From Irpex lacteus (taxonomy: Eukaryota > Basidiomycota > Agaricomycetes > Polyporales > Irpicaceae), in the NCBI GenBank assembly GCA_001986395.2, contig MQVO02000002.1:3038001-3102000 (forward strand): a stretch of 64,000 nucleotides of DNA, in the 5' to 3' direction. Of this stretch, positions 14,496-26,906 are shown piece by piece (position 1 is the stretch's first letter; each line of letters begins with the position of its first letter). The notes beneath the pieces were generated by a model, which saw only the letters and a list, made by a program, of their open reading frames with translations, was not told the origin of the DNA and searched no databases. Position numbers and translations under genes: made by a program.

Positions 14496-16043
14496 TCAAA
14501 ACCACATCGACACAGAGAAACTAGTCTCCTCGCTTCGCATCGCGTGCCACCAGCCAGGAGGAAAGTAAACTAAGTCTCCTGGCTCCAGCGTGGCACACAT
14601 TGCAACAGGTAGAACATGCTCTTCGAAGAGTGGATATTTTGAATCGTCCGGCGCGAAAACATCAACTCGAGACGTATTGCTCATTGATGGCTCGATGTTG
14701 TTTGCTGCTGGATTAGAAGGTGAGCGTTGGTCACCGAGGTCTGTCGTATGTGCAGCGTTATTAGGATATGGGTACATGTAGGGTGAGGTATCCGGATGAC
14801 TGAGCCATACGGTCTTCCTCCCGACCACCTGCGCTATGGTATGCCTCTTAGTAGGCCACCGGGCGTAGGCAATGGATTGTCAACACACCGTAGAAGTTGA
14901 AGAATGGATCCTAATAAAGCGAACTACTAAGACATACCAACTAAATTGCATGCAAATGTGAATGCTTACCGTATGAGCAGGTGATATAGTACCAGCGGGT
15001 CCGAGCCATGCATTGATTACAAGTTGCTCGTCATTAGCCGGCGGACGATACTCAGAATACTCCTTCGATGCGTCTGGAACAGCATATACATAATCTGGCA
15101 CGATTATATCGTCTCGTAGGGCAGGGAATTGGGTGAAGAGGTTATGTTGTGCCAAGTACAATACCGACTTTTGACTTTGCTCCTTCTCCGACTGATCGTG
15201 TGAAGTACCAAGGGCTGTAAGAAAGGTTTCCCATTTCATTAAAGCCTGTGACCAGTCGTCTGCTCGATAATCGCTGCCAACTTCCACGGGTACGACGCGT
15301 CCCGGTCCAGCAACTTTCTCAAGGTACTCCAACGAGCGCCAGGGATGTTCTTGCATTGCCGGCCAGTCCAAAGCATAGCCAGATAGGATGAAAGGTTCCT
15401 TGTAGTATGTGGACGCAAAGGCGGTCAAAGATGGCAGTGAATTTGACTCGATGTGTGGTATTGGCCTAATGAAACTCCGAGGAAGCGTCACGTTTCGTGG
15501 AAGGCCGTTTTCTTTACCAAAGGTGGGCATAACGACGGATCTCCTCGTCCAGGAGGTATGTGACTGAATTCTGGTAATCGCCTCGTGGATGAGTTCTAGC
15601 CTTCCTTCGCCACAAGGACCAGCAATGATGATCGCAGCGTCTAGCCTAGCTATGCAGGCATCAGACAGGCTTTCTTGCAAGGGTCCATCCTGTGTTGTAC
15701 TCAGAATTTCGGCCAGCGTTCGTAGAAGACAGGCATCTGTATAGACACGTCTCCATTCCTCTGTGGGCTGATGGCGCGTGTACGCGCGTTTCATCTCATC
15801 ATGTGAGAGTTCAATGAGAGTATCTAGAGGATTATACGCCTTTATGGCAGAAAGCATCTTCTGCGAGACATTAGCGAGTGTGTGCAAGGCAGCGAAATCT
15901 GGTAGAAGTACAAATCAGGAACCGCTTTTTACATGTCACGCGAAGGTTATGATGACTTCACCTGAACTCTGGCATTCTCGTCTTAAATCTTCCGAGAGAG
16001 CTCTAAAAACTTGCTGTGTCCATTCTTGCAAACCAGCGGACAT
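14496..16043 (-). CDS. JmjC-domain 2-oxoglutarate oxygenase (JMJD5/KDM8-like)
   Basis: Fe(II)/2-oxoglutarate oxygenase of the cupin-fold JmjC group; JMJD5 relatives hydroxylate arginyl residues or act on histone tails. The start is the ATG at 16043 (MSAGLQEWTQQVFRALSEDL). An alpha-helical N-terminal half of about 150 residues precedes the catalytic part, with LPRSFIRPIPHIE, PFILSGYALDWPAMQEHPWR and RVVPVEVGSDYRADDW. The iron site is assembled across introns: AWLGPAGTISPAHT joins DPFFNFYVVGRKTVWLSHP, giving HxD (His-Thr-Asp), and the distal His lies in PPGWWHAMRSEETSFSVSMWF, which is the C-terminus. Length about 475 residues. The arrangement matches fungal JMJD5 homologues. Substrate is inferred only from family. 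Confidence 0.87.
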
Positions 16044-16585
16044 TGGTAGCTTCTCTCGTATGACGACTATAACAGAGGATGGAGAACGCTATCGTGTCTG
16101 GCGTCGTCGTCGGTGATGCAAATTCGAAGCCCAACCCTAACCTAATTTGGGCTCACATTCAGCTGTGATCGACGTGACAGATCGAAGAACCAATCTCATA
16201 TTCCGATCACACACACCTGACGTCCCATCAGCTACCAGACGCTCGTAGAGTAAACCTCTCTTCGACATCCGTCGCTGCCTATACAACATTTCCCTGAGAA
16301 TTTGTAACAAAACTTGGTACAAAAACGTATTTATATGATGCTGGAGGCTCTAAGCTGCAATACAATTCCGTGAGAGGCACCATAGAGAGCGTCGTGTGAA
16401 TATCACTGCAGAGCGCCAGCGGGTATCACGTCTGTAACGCGTGACACCGTCAAAATTTTTGTCACAGAGAGCTGAAATGATAAAAGGTGCCCGTGGTGGT
16501 TGCGGGGGCGTGAGAATTTCCCCCAAGTTCCTGTCCATAGTCATACAATAGCGCCGGGCCTCCGGTCCGAACTGTACACCCAGTC
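16044..16585. promoter_or_regulatory. divergent promoter region, JmjC gene / MOT1
   Basis: The 542 bases between two head-to-head genes must hold both promoters. I see no strong TATA box and no coding frame longer than about 60 codons. A short CCCTAACCTAA stretch at 16134-16144 resembles telomere repeat but is only about two units. Confidence 0.5.
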
Positions 16586-19500
16586 ATGACGTCCAGGTAC
16601 GCGTGTCTCAATGTTGTGTGTCACAACTCCCGAGCCATTGATGCGCCTTCCCGCCGCTCTCTGATAGGTTGGATCGGCTCCTCGTCCTCCTCGACACTGG
16701 CTCGTCGACGTCGGTGAGGACGACGGCCGCAAAACAGCTCGCGCAGCTGGCCGCGAAGAGTCTCATTAGCGACGTCGCCATCGTGGAGGAAGATGTCAAA
16801 ACAAACAGACAGCATGTTGCCGTCCCTGATCCCGCTGCCTGGTCAGAACTCATGGCGGTGGTTGCTCGTGTGAGCGACTTTTTATTGATGCAGCGATTAT
16901 TATCGTACTTACTCCATTGTTCGTAGATACTACCATATTTACACTCGAAATCACACGAGACACGTACGGCGGTGTCGGTAGCACTGTCCCAGATATTTAC
17001 GCTCGTTCCCCTCTGGCATCCCGACCTGCAGGGAGATGTAAAGCCCACTGTAGAAAGCACATTGCCAGCTCCAGAGTTTCCTTCGTTCTCCGTACGCGAC
17101 CTCATGGAGAAAGGCACTCCTTTGCTCGCCTCCTCGGGCAAGGAGTTCGTCAAGCCCACAGGAATCCTTGCCAATTCTAACGAGGTGAAGAAGGCCCGCA
17201 AGGAAGCTATGGGAAGGCTCGGCCTCGACTTCCTGGATACAGTCGGTGGGGCAGACGACATAGACTTGGAGAAGGAATTAGCCTCTGCTGACAACGAAGC
17301 GGATCAGGACATTGATATGTCCGATGGTCAGCGCACCCCCGCTGTGAAATCCGAGCTTGAGGATACGAAACCTACTATCCATCATCCCGCTCCCATCAAA
17401 TGCGAGATCGCTGTGGCTGGACCCTCGAAGTCGCCTACGCCAGCTGCACCAACATCGCCTACAAACGGCGAAGCCGACCCAGTCGACCTCAGCGCACTCT
17501 CCGCACGAGAGCGCAACAGGCTGAAACGGAAACGAAAAGGTGGAAACAGTGCCTTCGTCGCAGCTCAGGCCGCACCTCAGGTGTCCAACGCTAAATATGC
17601 CACTGCCCCTTCAGGACAAGCGAAGTAAGTATTGTATCCGTAGCCGAGTATGTTACACGCTCACTGAGGCTGTTCTCCAGGATTCGTTTAGTGGCGAATG
17701 ATGATCGCGCGACACCATCTAGCAGAGCAGCGAGCCCCAAGTCGCCGACCGATGGCGACAAGGTAACTATCGACCCATCCAAAGGAGGCGCTGTGTCCCC
17801 CAGAGCCGAGAAGCAGTCGAAGGCGTTGGAGGTCGAGCCAGGACATTGGGTCTGGGATGGGTTAGCCAAAATCCTTGAAGTTGATCTTTTCAGTCCAGCG
17901 TGGGAGATTAGGCATGGCGCAGCTATGGCTTTGAGAGAGCTATTGAAGTATCAAGGCAAATACGGCGGCATGAGAGGCAAGTCGTTTGCGCTCTGTTCAA
18001 GTAAAAATGGTACTGACAAGCTCTACATTCAGCTGGCTTGTCCTGGGAGGAGAATGAAATCGCGCACGAGCGTTGGTGCAACTATCTAGCTGCTAGGTTC
18101 CTTTGCGTCTTCGTTCTTGACCGTTTCGGAGACTTTGTGTCTGATCAGGCAAGTCTCCCGACACATACCGTCCTTTCGCTTCTGACATCGTCCATTGCAG
18201 GTCGTCGCTCCCGTACGAGAGACGGTCTCGCAAACACTGGCATCCCTACTATTGCACATGCCACGTCGCTCTGTACTCCACGTGCACAACATTCTACTTG
18301 AGATGATTCGTCAAGATTTCCCTATCGCATTCAAGCCTGTCAATGGTCATCCCAGCGGCAAGCAGTCAGACAGTGGCCACGTTTGGCAAGTTCGTCATGC
18401 AGGATTACTGGGGATCAAGTATGAGGTTGCGGTGAGGAGCGACCTATTCACAGTGGAGCCTTTGAAGCGTGAGGGCGAGGTGAAGTCGGAAGATGTTGAG
18501 ATGGGAGATGCCACTATTGTGCAAGGCAAGGAGATATTGAAAGGCGTCGTTGACGCGGCTGTTCTCGGGTACGTCGACTTGCAGGTCGTGAATACATAAA
18601 ACTAACGATTGGAAACATAGACTTGGTGATCGAGATGACGATGTCCGTTCTGTAGCGGCATCGTGTCTGTCACCTGTAGCCGCGCATCTTGTTGACCAGC
18701 TACCGGAAGAGCTTGGTCGAGTGCTCGCTGTCCTTTGGAGCTGTCTGAGTGACATGAAAGACGATTTAAGTTCCAGCGTAGGCGCAGTTATGGACCTATT
18801 AGGTTTGTCCTTAGATGCCAATTTCATATCGAAAAGATCTTAACAGCTTGCATTAGGGAAGCTAGGTGGCTACGAAAAGGTCATCAACATCATCGCGGAC
18901 CCATCTCAATCGTAAGTTATGTTCTCCGGAGCGCGAACGTTTGTGGCTTATGAGTGTTAACAGGCAACCATTGTCAAAACTGGCACCGACCTTGTTCCCA
19001 TTCTTTCGTCATACTATCCCCAACGTCCGTCTTGCAGTGGTCAAGACCTTGCATTCGTTTATGTCTGTGTCGTCGCTACCGCGTGACTGGCTGACAGTTG
19101 AATACCTTCGACTCCTCTTCCAGAACCTCATTGTAGAAGAACGCCACGATATACGAGAGGCGACGCTGGAAGCTTGGAAATTAGTCCTTTCGATTCTCAC
19201 CTCAACGCCAGGTTGGGTAGAGACAGTGATTACCCAGGCGCTTCTACTTGAGTGGTACGCTGTCATGATGACACCACTAGGGACACCGCTTGATATCTCT
19301 ACGTTCTATGACGCCGCGCTCGAACGTAACGGAGGCGATAACGCTGCTGAGCGGCATAACGTGGACAAGAATATGATTGCGCAGGATACATCTCTAGTTC
19401 CCGTGGAGATTGTCATTGCAGCGAGAGTAGCTTCCGCTACAGCTCTTTCGTATGTCACAGCGGTATGGCCAGTTCAGGTACGTTTGTTTTTCCTCTCATT

Positions 19501-22500
19501 GACCTATCCCGTGCTCATTCTCTGCTACCGCAGGACTCGTCACAGGAGCTCATGTTCCGCCCCATTCTGATGCACTACATCGATTCACCCAGCATGCTGC
19601 AGAAGTTCCTGACGGCAGTCATCTCAGAAGAATGGGCACAGGAGCATACCAAACGCACGCAGTCTGCTGGCCCGCTCCTGATCGAAACTTCACCACTGGC
19701 GAAGGATCTCAGCGATAAGGCTCTTCAATTTCTACAAAACGACCCGCCAGCCGCCTATCACGAAATGGCATTCACTCTATCACGGCTTCATGGCGAATGC
19801 TACAACCTCTTACAGTCGTTCGCTTTCGATTGCAAACTGCCAATCTCTTCGATTCCTCAGCTGGGTCTGGAAATCGACGTTACTGGCACTAGATCGGATT
19901 GCTTCACCATTCATACTGCGCAGGCTGCTGTCGGCCCCATGTTCGACAAGCTCAAAGACGCTCTCGGGAGGACCAAGAAAAAGGAGCTGGCGATTATCAA
20001 GGAAAAGCGTGTTCATGTCGTAGCCAACGTGGAGCGTTACGGCGAGGTCAAGGCTCAGTACGATGTGCGAGTCTCTGCTGCGTTTGCTGCTGCATTTGTT
20101 GCCATGAAGGGTACTCCGGACAAAGTCAGCCCTATTGTCAAGGGTATTATGAACGGCATAAAGGTATGCGCTGTCGTATTTTATACTTAGCGGGGTAGGA
20201 GCTTATATGCAATATTTCTACAGAGCGAAGAGAACATACAGCTGCAGACAAGATCTGCGGTAGCAGTCGCCACCTTCGTCGAATTTTGCGTCCAACGAGG
20301 CCTCGCCCAACCGCCTGATAAGATCGTCAAGAACCTTTGCACGTTCCTATGTCAGGATGTTGACCAAACTCCAACTTTTGCGTTCTCCCGTAAACATCTG
20401 GATGGCATCTTGTCCTTCAACAAAACTGCCTCTCCCGTGAATGGTAAGGGGGATGCTCAGGTCGCTGAAGAGGCTGCGAAAGCGCGGTTGTCGAGGCGTG
20501 GCGCTAGCTTGGCGTTCGTTCAACTTTCGGACAAGTTCGGGCATACGCTGCTCGAAGTGGTTCCTAAAATGTGGCAGTCTATGGCCGGAGGGCTACTTTC
20601 AGCCTGCACTGGAGGTATGTGGTTGTGATAATACTTATATACCACTTGCTTATCCTCACTGCAGATAAACCAGCCGCTATGGACAGCGTCATCGAGAAAT
20701 CATCTGGCCAAGATGTCATAGACTCGCTCAGTGTTCTTGACGCTGTGGTCCCCACGTTCCACGAAGACACCTGGTCTCAGTTCCATGAATTGTTCCCGAT
20801 GATTGGCCTGGCCCTACGAAGCCGATTCGCGATTATCAGACAGTGCGCGGCCAAGTGCTTTGCGACCATCTGCAACTCCATGACGGTAGCTGCTATGCGA
20901 TATGTGATTGAGCAGATTGTTCCTTATCTTGGTGACTCTGTGAACCTGCATTATAGACAGGGCGCGACAGAACTCATCTACCGTAAGTCTCCGTTGAATA
21001 TCATAGTCCACTGTTAACACCTTCGGCCCAGATATCGTACAGAAGCTGGATATCAAAGCTCTCCCTTATGTCATCTTCATGATTGTACCCGTCCTTGGGC
21101 GCATGAGCGATTCTGATGACGATATTCGGTCGACTGCTACCAACACGTTCGCCTCTTTGGTGAAGATGGTGCCGCTGGAGGTGTGTTATCGTACTAAATA
21201 GTCGGCCGATAACTAACATTACATCTAGGCTGGCCTTCCGGATCCACCTGACTTCTCAGAAGAGCTACTCAAGCGTCGTGAGGAAGAACGGCAATTCTTG
21301 ACCCAACTGTTGGATGGCAGCAAGGTTCAACAATACGAGATTCCAGTGACTATCAAGGCAGAACTCCGGAAGTATCAGCAAGAGGGCGTCAACTGGTTGG
21401 CATTCCTCGCCAAATACCAACTACACGGTATTCTTTGCGATGGTGAGATTCCTTCACTTAGCAGAGATTTATCACTAAAACCTTCTCTTATAGACATGGG
21501 ACTCGGTAAGACTCTGCAGTCAATCTGTATTCTTGCGAGCAAGCACCATGAAAGAGCGAAGAGATTCGAAGAGACCAAGTCACCAGACGCCGTCCACCTT
21601 CCATCGCTTATTGTGTGCCCGCCCACACTTACCGGTCACTGGTACTATGAGATCTTGAAGTACACTGACAACCTAAAGCCCGTCTTATATACGGGGAACT
21701 CCCGTGAAAGGGCTAAGCTGCTTCCTCGTCTCAAGAAATGCGACGTTGTGATTACCTCTTACGAGGTAGTCCGCAACGACGTAGCCAGTCTCCAGGGAAT
21801 TAGCTGGCACTACTGCATTTTGGACGAGGGTCATATTATCAAGAACGCAAAGACCAAGTTGACCAAGGCTGTCAAAACCATCCGCGCCAATCATCGCCTC
21901 ATCCTCTCTGGCACGCCTATCCAGAACAACGTACTTGAGCTCTGGAGCCTTTTCGACTTCTTGATGCCTGGATTCCTTGGTAGCGAGTCTCATTTCAATG
22001 AGCGCTTTAGTAAGCCTATCCTCTCCAACCGGGACGGGAAAGCGAAGAGTGGAGAAGCAGGTACGGGGCCTCTAATGCTGTCCATTGTGCTCGACTGACG
22101 CTCTCGTAGCTGCCCTTGCCCTGGAAGCTCTTCACAAGCAAGTGTTACCGTTCCTACTTCGTCGGTTGAAAGAAGACGTCTTGCATGACCTGCCGCCCAA
22201 GATCATTCAAGACTACTATTGCGAACTCTCAGACGTACAGAAGTATATGTACGACGACTTCTCCAAGTCCAACGCCCACGCGTCTGCAGAAGATGTCGTC
22301 CGGACGTCCGATCAAAGCCAGAAAGGTAATCAACAGCACGTGTTCCAGTCGCTGCAATACCTTCGCAAGCTATGTAATCACCCAGCGCTGGTCTTGAAAG
22401 ACGACAAGAAGGCGATTCAGGAGACCTTGACGAAGGCTGGGTGCAAAGACTCCGTTGGTCTCAGCGACATTCAACATGCTCCGAAACTCCAGGCTCTTCG

Positions 22501-23343
22501 GTACGTTGACACTACCTTTATTGATGTAGAGTGTCGTGCTAATATGACAACAGCCAACTGCTGATCGACTGTGGTATTGGCACCTCTCCTTCCTTAACGG
22601 GAGAAAGCGCCAAGAGCGAACTTCTCGACACCGAGTCCAGCGGGACTGGCGCCTTCTCACAGCACCGTGTCCTCATATTCTGTCAGATGAAGCAGATGAT
22701 TGACATCATTGAGACGGACTTGTTCAAGCAGCACATGCCCTCAGTAACTTACATGCGCCTGGATGGCGCTGTTGACGCCAATAAGAGGCACGCTATTGTC
22801 CAAACTTTCAACTCGGATCCCAGCATAGACTGTCTACTTCTGACAACGCATGTTGGTGGTCTGGGTCTGACCCTCACCGGTGCCGATACGGTCATCTTCG
22901 TGGAACATGACTGGAATCCCATGAAAGATCTTCAGGCCATGGACCGAGCCCACCGTATTGGTCAGAAGAAGGTTGTCAACGTCTATCGGCTTATCACGAA
23001 GGGCACTTTGGAAGAGAAGATCATGGGGTAAGTAACATACAGTACACCTCTGTCGCATTGTCACTGACTTTGCACTAGCCTCCAACGCTTCAAGTTGAAT
23101 ATCGCAAACTCGGTCGTGACGCAGCAAAATTCTGGTCTCGCGTCCATGGACACAGACCTTGTCCTCGACCTCTTCCGCCATACCACAGAAGAGGAAGATG
23201 CAGCAGCCGCGGCGAAGAAGAAGGAGCAAGAGGCCCACGCTTTCAGTCAGAAGAATGTCTTGCGCGGTCTGGAGGACCTTCCTCCGGAGGAAGAGTACTC
23301 TGGCCTAGACTTGAGCAGCTTCATGAGCTCGCTATCTCGTTGA
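16586..23343 (+). CDS. MOT1: TATA-binding protein-associated ATPase Mot1 (BTAF1/TAF172)
   Basis: Swi2/Snf2-family ATPase that strips TBP from DNA and so redistributes it among promoters. The first exon is only 11 bases (16586-16596); splicing over 71 bases gives MTSRLDRLLVLLDTGSS, the expected HEAT-repeat start. HEAT-repeat exons follow (AAKQLAQLAAKSL, ILPYLHSKSHETRTAVSVAL, LWDGLAKILEVDLFSPAWEI, RHGAAMALRELLKYQG). The ATPase half shows ELRKYQQEGVNWLAFLAKY, Walker A DMGLGKTLQ near 21494-21520, the DEGH box at 21823-21834, SGTPIQNNVLELWSLFDFLM, and the helicase C lobe THVGGLGLTLTGADTVIF and DRAHRIGQKKVVNVYRL. The C-terminus is LDLSSFMSSLSR. About 15 introns; roughly 1,900 residues, close to yeast Mot1. 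No break seen. Confidence 0.95.
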
Positions 23344-23807
23344 TTCGGTATAATACGCTATCCCCTGCTATATTCCTCCCTTGGACGTACTCTTAATAGT
23401 TCTCCGCATCTTCCTCTCGCACTGGACTTGTTTTTTTTTCCCTCTCGCATCATCTCTCCTAGACGCAATATCGCTGTATACTTCACAGTAATTGTACAAA
23501 TAGGAATTCGGTGTAATAATAAGTTTATCCTTGTTTATGCGCTCAATGTGTAGAGTCAGCGGCCTTCCACGAGCAAGAATGATTCTCAATAACGTCCTTG
23601 TAGAAGTGGATAGTGACGTGTGCATATGCTGTGATTACATTGTAAGAAGGTACAGTTACAGCGGGAATCAAGGTTGTATAGTACTCGACATACAGGGGTA
23701 TATAGTGGCCCACGGCATAGATAAGTGTTGGCCATCTCAATCGGGAGCATGTGTAAATAGTCAAAGATAAACAGACGCGGTAAATGATCGACCTAACCAC
23801 ATGCCCA
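23344..23807. other. intergenic between convergent MOT1 and CSC1-type gene
   Basis: The two genes end facing each other with 464 bases between stops. It should hold both 3' UTRs. Short overlapping open frames are present but nothing supports a gene. Confidence 0.6.
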
Positions 23808-26800
23808 CTACAAAGTTCTCACTTCCCCACCCGGCGGTGGCCCACTAATATCTACGTGGCCCTTCTCGTCCATCAGCGCATCGTCAAGGCTCACCAATAT
23901 ACCCGCCTCCTTGATCGCTCTCTCCTCTTCCTCAGCTAAGCCCAGCGTATCCTTAGGCAACCAGACGATTCGTTGTGGTTCCACGCTAGCAGGATGATAA
24001 AACTCCTTCGGGCCAGCGTCTTCGTCAACAGCTTTAATCGGCGGCGGCGCCTTCTGCGACTCCGGGATGATAGACGCAGTGTCGTCCTCAGGATTGGACG
24101 TGGATGGCGAAGTCTGACCATCACCCTCGTGCGCAGACGAAGCGCCTTTCATAGGGTTCAAAGGTACTTCGTCTCCATCAACGGTTTCCTTGCCCTTCGA
24201 CGTCCTGGCCTTCTCCATCGGAGGTTGGGAATCGACGGAGTCTACAGAGTTACGGAGTCTCTCGTCCTGATGGTCTGTGATAGACCATGTGTGCGACTTG
24301 TCCGCCAGACTCAGGGGCAAGGAGTGCAACAGCGGTCCATATGAATTGTTGATGATGATGTTGAAGAACCCCTAAATGCGTCATAGCAATATGTTATAAC
24401 ACGGTCAGTTGGACGATCTGCGGGAGCACGAAAGCGGAAATGTACGTACGGTGAACGCAATCAGCACAATCATCAGGGCACCTTCAGCCACGGAGCTGGC
24501 GTTCCCTTGATCGTTCCGCGCAAGGAAGAACAGTGCTGCGAGACAGATCTGTTGGATGTACATGCCGACGAACATGTGTTGGATGGCCTTCGGGAAGAAC
24601 AGCCCACCGGTTTCGCCGCTAGCGGGCTGGTCGAGCTGCCAAAGGAATAGGTACTTCCAGAGGTGATAGTAGCAGAAGAACGTGAAGCAAGCAAGGCCGT
24701 TTATAACCGGGGATATGATAGAATAGGCAAGAGTAATCGCGACAATGAGCGTCGTTCCCGGCCATAGCGTTCCCCATGCAACGTTGCGAAGGGTGTACTT
24801 GATGTTGTAGATGCTGCGAGGGGTACTGCCGAGAATGAATAGCTTGACGTAGTAGAGCACGAGCGGAACAACCTGGAGGAACCCGGATGCCGTTCCTGAG
24901 AGGCCTTGCAGGATAATGTACGTCAGGAAGAAGTTAGACGCTTTAGGAAGGTTCTGTGCGAGAAGACTGGGGATAGATCCGGGGTTGTTGACTAGGTCGG
25001 GAAGTGCCGCGATAATACCGGACGAAAGTGTAACAATCAAGAATGAATGCTATAATAGAGAAGTCAGACAGAACTCTAAACTAGGATAGTTATGAACTCA
25101 CGAGAATTTGGAAAATGAAGTACCGCGTCATCAAGCTGAGCTCAATATCTGCCCGAGTGGGAGTGCCCTCGAGCCGGCTGAGGATTCTGAGTACGACGGG
25201 AAGTAGCATCATCAAGACTGCAAGCAACACTGGTGGCAAAATACCGGATATGATGCCAACGACAATACTCGGAAGGTTGCAAAGCCACGCAAGCCAGTGG
25301 TACGTCGTGCAGAGCGAATGAATGTTGGAGACGGCACCGACGAAGGCGACGGGGAATGACCATAGGATGATCAGACCGAGTGTAATGCCCCAAGACACGG
25401 CAGACCGTAATCTTGCTTCGTACGGGTTCATATTGAGGTTTGCCCAGATAACGTCCTTAGGAGAGACACCGAGATGGCGGTCTGCCATCCGGTAAGGTTC
25501 ATGGTGCGTGAGTAGCTGTCCAGCCATGTGAGCGGCAATCTGCTTGTTGAAGAGAACGAAGGCACTGTTGTAGGGGGGATATGTCTGGCTCTCCGACACT
25601 TCGTGGGATGGTCGGAGCCTGTCTGGATGATTCATCTGCGCGGGAGGTAGCCCTGCCTCTTCAGCCGAGGTCGTGGCCACGTCCTTGGCCAATGTGATCC
25701 GCTGTTCTTTCAGTAAAGCACTAGTCTCCGCAATCTCCTTCCTCGCCCATTCAATAGAGTCGACCTTCTGGCCGATGAGAGGCAGTGAGAATGGCAGGAA
25801 TCCGGCAGGAAGGCGATGGGTGGGACGTTTCTCCTTGGGTACGAGTGTTTCCGCCAGAGAAAGGTTCTGCTCTTTATCTGATGAGAGCTCAGAGACGTCT
25901 TTCCCTTGCTTCTTCGCCTGCTTCAGTTTCTTATTATGTAACTTCGCGGCCGTGTTGAACAACGACGTCTCAGCACTCTCTAGCTTGGCACAGGCGTTCA
26001 GCCGCCTCTCGTAAACGTCTGGCATCTCCTTCAAGTCCCTGTTCAGCCAGACCTTGGCCACGCCACCGGGGAGATGCTCGAATAATCTCATGAGCGCTCG
26101 TTCGCTGAGATATCGTTGGGGGACACCACGGATAAGCACCGTGCTGGCTTGTGCGGACGTGGCGTATTCCTCGCTGATAAGCCAGTGCTGGCGTACGTGG
26201 ATGAAGTGGGTCATCTCGTGCTTGATGTTATACCACACCCAAACTGAACCGATGTGAGACAAATCATAAAGGGGTGCTGTACATCACTCACAGGTAAACA
26301 ACCAAGCTAGTATCAGGTGCCCTGCATATCGTGTCTGCTTGTTCGTGGCAACATTCCCGAAGCTGAGTTTGTCCAGGCCGGTACGTCCGTCTACTTCTGA
26401 ATTCACAGCTACAAGAGGTAGGAGAATAATCCAAGAGAAAAACCAAATTGGTAGTAGGATACGGGTCATCATGCGCAGGAAGCGGACGTAGAAGTAGGCA
26501 TCAAGTCCATTGATATCCTTGATGCGTTTGTAGTCCGCCTTGAACACTGCGAGGGGCCATGAGTAAAATGAGCGTGTTAATTGTCCTATGCGTTTCCTAT
26601 ATATAGCGTGAGAGGTGAATATAAGGGCATGCGAGGCAACGGCCCTGTGACTCACGGTTCAGGAGGAACATAAGTGCGCGGTTGGTATATGGCAGGGAAG
26701 TAGGGGCGAACCAGGGTAAACACGCCAAGTTCTGCGCCGAAGACGATGGCGTTGAAGACGAGTGCGGTTACAAAGGTGCTGGTGGAGGCACTCGCGGCGT

Positions 26801-26906
26801 TTGTTATATCAGAGGTGCTTGACGACCCCGAACTGGAGTCCGACCTGCGCACAAGGGAGAGTGAGCGGCTGACGACGAGGTCGACAACGAGGAGAGGCAC
26901 TTACAT
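23808..26906 (-). CDS. CSC1/OSCA (DUF221) family membrane channel protein
   Basis: Calcium-permeable stress-gated or mechanosensitive cation channel family (yeast Csc1, Rsn1, Phm7). An intron splits the start codon: AT at 26906-26905, a 60-base intron 26904-26845 (GTAAGT...CAG), then G at 26844, giving MSDSSSGSSSTSDITNAA. Upstream in that frame there is a stop and no other ATG. Then come the first membrane segment (FVTALVFNAIVFGAELGVF), FTREWPRPYF-like text here read as VRPYFPAIYQPRTYVPPE, further N-terminal membrane helices, and the cytosolic domain with STVLIRGVPQRYL, FEHLPGGVAKVWLNRD, and DVIWANLNMNPYEARLRSAV. Several transmembrane helices follow (LPSIVVGIISGILPPVLLAV, SNFFLTYIILQGLSGTASGF). 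The acidic Ser/Pro-rich C-terminal tail ends PPPGGEVRTL. About 900 residues. Confidence 0.9.

Noticed and set aside
16130..16146. Telomere-like CCCTAACCTAA
   Set aside because: Only about two imperfect units, inside a normal divergent promoter; no array.
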